Assembly (NCBI RefSeq): GCF_004919685.1
Contig: NZ_SMYZ01000031.1
Span: 1-64,000 of the forward strand
Length of the DNA: 64,000 bases
Direction: 5' to 3'
Source of the DNA: Mesorhizobium norvegicum
GTDB lineage: Bacteria; Pseudomonadota; Alphaproteobacteria; Rhizobiales; Rhizobiaceae
Program-made: the position numbers and the translations under genes
Notes under the pieces: generated by a model
What the model saw: the letters and a program-made list of their open reading frames with translations, nothing else
The model's database searches: none
What the model was told of the DNA's origin: nothing
Shown here: positions 61,100-64,000 of the stretch, one piece after another
How the letters are laid out: each line of letters opens with the position of its first letter
Position numbering within the stretch: position 1 is the first letter of the stretch

Positions 61100-62523
61100 G
61101 CGTCGACCAGTTCCTTGCTGGATGTTGCCGGGGCCTTTCCCGCCCACCGGAACCGCGCCGTGAAATGCCGCAGGACCGGTGGTTCATACTCGAAGTCGAG
61201 TCCGCTGATGCTCTCAGCGCGCGCAGCAACGGCGATCAGCGCATCGGCGATATAGTCCATGTGATCGTTGGTGTAGACGCGGCGCGGGATCGTCAGGCGC
61301 AGCAACTCAAGAGCCGACACTTCCTGCTCGCCGGTTTTCGGGTCGCGCCCCAGCATCAGCGAGCCGATCTCCACCGCGCGCACACCGGCCTCAAGGTAGA
61401 GCTCACAAGCGAGCGCGTGGGCTGGAAACTGCTCGGGCCGAACATGCGGCAGGACAGCGGCGGCATCCACGAACACGGCATGTCCACCTGTCGGATACTG
61501 GATCGGAACGCCGGCGTTTCGGAGCCTTTCGCCGAGATAGGCCACTTGCCCGATGCGGTAGGCGAGGTAGTCGGTTTCGACCGCCTCTTCGAGCCCGATC
61601 GCGACCGCTTCCATGTCACGCCCCGCCAACCCGCCATAGGTGATGAAGCCCTCCATTGGGACGCATCTGGTCTGGACGGCGCGAAACAGATCCTCGTCCT
61701 GGCGGAAAGCACAAAAACCGCCAATGTTCACCAGCCCATCCTTCTTCGCGGACAGGGTCAGCATGTCGCCATAGCACATCATCTCGCGCACGATGTCGCG
61801 AATCGAGCGCTCGGCGTAGCCGACTTCCCGCTGTTTGATGAACCAGGCATTTTCGGCAAAACGTGTCGCGTCGATGATCATCGGGATGCCCATTTCCCTT
61901 GCATATCCGGAAACGGTTCGCAGGTTGGCCATCGACATGGGCTGACCGCCAGCGCTGTTGCAGGTGATGGTCGCGATGATGCCGGCAACGTTTTGGCGGC
62001 CATGAATTTCTATCGCGTGCAGCAGTTCCGCCAGATCGAAGTTTCCCTTCCAGTCGTCGTGCCTGGCTGTGTCGATGGCGGATTTGGTCAGGACGTTGAT
62101 CGCTTTTGCGCCGGCGAGTTCGACATGCGCCTTCGTCGTGTCGAAATGGTAGTTCGACAGGAAGACCGGCGTGGCCGAGCCACGCCGCTTGACCATTTCC
62201 GGGAACAGGATTTGCTCCGCGCCGCGCCCTTGATGGGTCGGGATCGTATAGGGATATCCGAAAAGCCGGTCGATGGTTTCAGCCAGCCGATAGTAGTTGC
62301 GGCTACCCGCATAGGCTTCATCGCCGAGCATCAGGCCAGCCCATTGGCGATCGCTCATCGCGCCGGTGCCGCTGTCGGTCAGGAGATCTATGTAAACATC
62401 CTCGCTGCGCAGCAGGAACGGGTTCAACCCGGCGGCCTGCAGAGCAGCTTCGCGATGCGGCCGTTCGGTCATCCGAATGGGCTCGACCATCTTGATCCTG
62501 AACGGTTCGGGCAAACGTTTCAT
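61096..62523 (-). CDS. tnaA: Tryptophanase (tryptophan indole-lyase)
   Basis: A 475-residue beta-eliminating PLP lyase. The PLP lysine is Lys261 in [10 protein letters not shown]; other marks are [32 protein letters not shown] and NSAGGQP. Against tyrosine phenol-lyase: the segment [19 protein letters not shown] has Val where the lyase has its phenol-binding Arg, NSAGGQP replaces NLAGGQP, and LRHFTARF keeps the tryptophanase His. It cleaves tryptophan to indole, pyruvate and ammonia. It is downstream of the AraC gene in the same direction. Confidence 0.88.
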   Translation of the reverse strand: MKRLPEPFRIKMVEPIRMTERPHREAALQAAGLNPFLLRSEDVYIDLLTDSGTGAMSDRQWAGLMLGDEAYAGSRNYYRLAETIDRLFGYPYTIPTHQGRGAEQILFPEMVKRRGSATPVFLSNYHFDTTKAHVELAGAKAINVLTKSAIDTARHDDWKGNFDLAELLHAIEIHGRQNVAGIIATITCNSAGGQPMSMANLRTVSGYAREMGIPMIIDATRFAENAWFIKQREVGYAERSIRDIVREMMCYGDMLTLSAKKDGLVNIGGFCAFRQDEDLFRAVQTRCVPMEGFITYGGLAGRDMEAVAIGLEEAVETDYLAYRIGQVAYLGERLRNAGVPIQYPTGGHAVFVDAAAVLPHVRPEQFPAHALACELYLEAGVRAVEIGSLMLGRDPKTGEQEVSALELLRLTIPRRVYTNDHMDYIADALIAVAARAESISGLDFEYEPPVLRHFTARFRWAGKAPATSSKELVDA

Positions 62524-62618
62524 TGCGGCAAGCTCCTTCGTTGCGGCGCGTTTCGGCGCCGGCTGGTTGGGTTATGGAATGCTGTGGAAACGAGGGGGAC
62601 GAACCCCGTCAAAGCCCG

Positions 62619-63446
62619 CTACATGGCGAAAGCAGCCTGATAGGCGCCCGGGGTAACGCCAATGCGCGCCTTGAAAGTGCGAATGAGATGGGCCTGATCG
62701 GCAAAGCCGGACGCAGCCGCGACATCAACCGGATCATGGCCGCGTCGCAACATCGCCTTTGCAGCGTCCACACGCCGGTTGATCAGATAGTCATGCGGCG
62801 TGAAGCCGGTGTCCCGGTGGAAGGCTTCAATCAGTCGCTGCCGCGGCAGCCTGGCTTCCCTGACCAATTCGGCAAGGGTCAGTTTTTCATCGAACCGTTC
62901 GCTCATGACCGCTGCCGCCCGCGCAACTGGCCCCCTTTCGGCGCCGGTCGGCTTCAGCGCGATCCGTGCGTGCCTGGACAGGCAGTGGCGGTAGCTGCGC
63001 AGCATCAGCTCTTCGGCTTCCAGCGGACATTGATTGTCTTCCCAGGCGCGATGGGCCTCGAAAAAGAGGGCGCAGCCCCGCACGTCTTTGACCACCGGCT
63101 CCGGAAACGAGGGCGTCCCGAGAACTCCGCTGTCCGCCATTTCCGATGCGATTTCGACGATGAGATCGGCCTCGGGGTAACTCACCCGGTAACTGTAGCC
63201 GTCCATCATCGGGACGCCGTCATGAACATCATGCGGATTGTAGAGGGTCAGATCGCCGGCCCCGGCGAAACGTTGGGCGCCGCGAATGAAGACGCCGGCC
63301 TTGCCGCTCAGCAGCGCCCCGATCACATAGGTGTCGTGCGCATGCGGGGCGTAGTGATGCTGGCTGAACGACGCCGTCAGGCACTCGACGCCGGTGGTCG
63401 GCGCCGTGAAATACCTTGTGTGCTCTTTTGCGTTTCGAGCGTTCAC
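62619..63446 (-). CDS. AraC-family transcriptional regulator
   Basis: A 275-residue regulator: N-terminal AraC cupin ligand-binding domain (residues 10-150; HHYAPHAHDTYVIG) and C-terminal helix-turn-helix pair (LAELVREARLPRQRLIEAF and DVAAASGFADQAHLIRTF). I start at GTG 63446, which has GGAG 8 bases upstream; the frame is open to a GTG at 63524 that would add 26 residues with no ribosome site. It lies 95 bases upstream of tnaA and probably activates that operon in response to an aromatic amino acid or related effector. Confidence 0.87.
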   Translation of the reverse strand: MNARNAKEHTRYFTAPTTGVECLTASFSQHHYAPHAHDTYVIGALLSGKAGVFIRGAQRFAGAGDLTLYNPHDVHDGVPMMDGYSYRVSYPEADLIVEIASEMADSGVLGTPSFPEPVVKDVRGCALFFEAHRAWEDNQCPLEAEELMLRSYRHCLSRHARIALKPTGAERGPVARAAAVMSERFDEKLTLAELVREARLPRQRLIEAFHRDTGFTPHDYLINRRVDAAKAMLRRGHDPVDVAAASGFADQAHLIRTFKARIGVTPGAYQAAFAM

Positions 63447-63760
63447 TGCTTCGCTCCATGAACCAAATACTCTGGTCAAATTAGCATAGGCGGGCGCAGC
63501 CGGATTGAAGAAAAGTATTTGCACGTCAGTTCAAACTGATGCGCCCCGCCATCTTCCCAAGGCACCCAGGCGCAATACCGGATGACCGGTTTCAGCAAGC
63601 CTCGATACATTTTTTGACCCCGCGAGGGGCCGACGCGGTCGACGAAATAATAGGCATTCTTGCCGATTGACAAAAACATCAACAGGCGACCAAGATCATA
63701 TGACCATCAACGATCTTGGTCCCGAGGTTGCCCCTCGGCATTGGCGTAAAGGAGAGCCAG
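63447..63760. other. Divergent intergenic region upstream of a sugar transporter gene
   Basis: A 314-base stretch between the AraC gene and the binding-protein gene at 63761. I see no convincing gene in it. It contains a candidate promoter (63668-63697) and a perfect 10-base inverted repeat (63689-63722). Confidence 0.5.
63668..63722 (+). promoter_or_regulatory. Promoter and operator of the sugar transporter operon
   Basis: TTGACA (63668-63673) is a perfect -35, with CAAGAT (63692-63697) 18 bases on as a weak -10. Overlapping the -10, GACCAAGATC (63689-63698) and GATCTTGGTC (63713-63722) are perfect 10-base inverted arms around 14 bases. The layout predicts a repressor covering the start site of the gene at 63761. 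Confidence 0.55.
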
Positions 63761-64000
63761 ATGCCCCTTCAGCAGAGAGTGACCCATCGTCCGAAACAAC
63801 GTCCCGCCGCCCCCATCCTTGCCACAGCACTGCTAAGCCTCGCCCTGATCACATTGCCCGGCATCGGCCACGCCGACGGGATCACGCTCAAGATTTTCGG
63901 CGGCTCGGCGCTCGACGAACTCGCGCCGCGTCAACCGCCGGACGAGCAGAAGAAAATCCAGCAGCAGGTCATCGACGGCTTCCTCAAGGCCAACCCCGAC
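63761..64000 (+). CDS. Sugar ABC transporter substrate-binding protein (partial)
   Basis: The first 80 codons of a gene cut by the window end. A basic head (MPLQQRVTHRPKQRPAAP) and a hydrophobic stretch (ILATALLSLALITLPGIG) form a signal peptide with cleavage near GHA-DG; the mature part begins ITLKIFGGSALDELAPRQ, typical of family-1 extracellular solute-binding proteins for carbohydrates. AAAGGAG is at good distance from the ATG. It should be the first gene of a sugar-uptake operon beyond the window. Confidence 0.72.
   Translation, partial: MPLQQRVTHRPKQRPAAPILATALLSLALITLPGIGHADGITLKIFGGSALDELAPRQPPDEQKKIQQQVIDGFLKANPD

Noticed and set aside
61096-62523. Tyrosine phenol-lyase as the identity of the PLP lyase
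   Set aside because: The phenol-binding Arg segment of that enzyme is replaced by GVRAVEIG, and NSAGGQP and LRHFTA follow tryptophanase.
63476-63682. 68-codon minus-strand frame upstream of the AraC gene
   Set aside because: It overlaps the promoter region, has no ribosome site and no recognisable features.

Overview
The window looks like chromosomal or megaplasmid DNA of an alphaproteobacterium of the Rhizobiales, most likely Mesorhizobium or a close relative. This rests on the high GC content, the ectoine-uptake/ectoine-catabolism gene order known from Sinorhizobium, the wealth of ABC transporters, a DUF768-like small protein, and two rhizobial-type palindromic intergenic repeats (about 11-104 and 9112-9180). 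It is an accessory 'nutrient scavenging' region: nearly every gene is a transporter, catabolic enzyme or local regulator. I saw no rRNA, tRNA, transposase, integrase or CRISPR array.

Region 1 (1-2712): a palindromic repeat, a small DUF768-like protein, an HD-domain hydrolase, and a divergent GlxA-type regulator with a 12-bp inverted repeat in the shared promoter. Region 2 (2741-16197): a complete ectoine/hydroxyectoine uptake and catabolism locus. On the minus strand enuR (MocR/GntR regulator) is followed by ehuABCD (uptake ABC transporter) and eutABCDE (catabolism); on the plus strand lie an AsnC/Lrp regulator, succinate-semialdehyde-dehydrogenase-like doeC/ssd and aminotransferase doeD/atf. 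By the published pathway ectoine is opened by EutD, deacetylated by EutE to diaminobutyrate, transaminated to aspartate semialdehyde and oxidised to aspartate; EutABC handle hydroxyectoine. A zinc-independent quinone-reductase-like gene follows (16207-17310).

Region 3 (17327-30014): two divergent operons around an RpiR regulator. The leftward operon has an FAD amine/amino-acid oxidase, a branched-chain-type ABC transporter with a fused LivM-LivG protein, a PaiB-like FMN-binding protein and ornithine cyclodeaminase. The rightward operon has RpiR, an isochorismatase-fold amidase, a glutamine-synthetase-like ligase, an N-formylglutamate-amidohydrolase-like enzyme and a class III aminotransferase, all with 4-base overlaps. 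The enzyme set resembles a gamma-glutamylation amine pathway (Puu-like) but with different hydrolases; the substrate is unknown.

Region 4 (30085-56793), all minus strand: an apparent organosulfur-scavenging island. It holds an MDR oxidoreductase and an FMN monooxygenase; an operon of two paralogous isopenicillin-N-synthase-like Fe(II)/2OG oxygenases bracketing O-acetylhomoserine sulfhydrylase, a TauABC-like transporter and a cysteine-containing small membrane protein, closed by a strong terminator; two separate Dpp/Opp-type ABC transporters; and an operon with a tandemly duplicated [FMN monooxygenase - DszC/SfnB-like acyl-CoA-dehydrogenase-fold] module plus an Eis-like acetyltransferase. Import of thio-compounds, N-acetylation, flavin- or 2OG-dependent C-S cleavage and capture of sulfur by MetY would form a coherent route, but the substrate is inference.

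Region 5 (56794-64000): a D-2-hydroxyacid dehydrogenase gene with an apparent N-terminal frameshift, mannonate dehydratase (uxuA) divergent from an SDR dehydrogenase with a clear operator-like repeat, an AraC regulator with tryptophanase, a YbaK-type deacylase and a previously unlisted 40-codon membrane-peptide ORF, and the start of a sugar ABC transporter substrate-binding protein cut by the window end.
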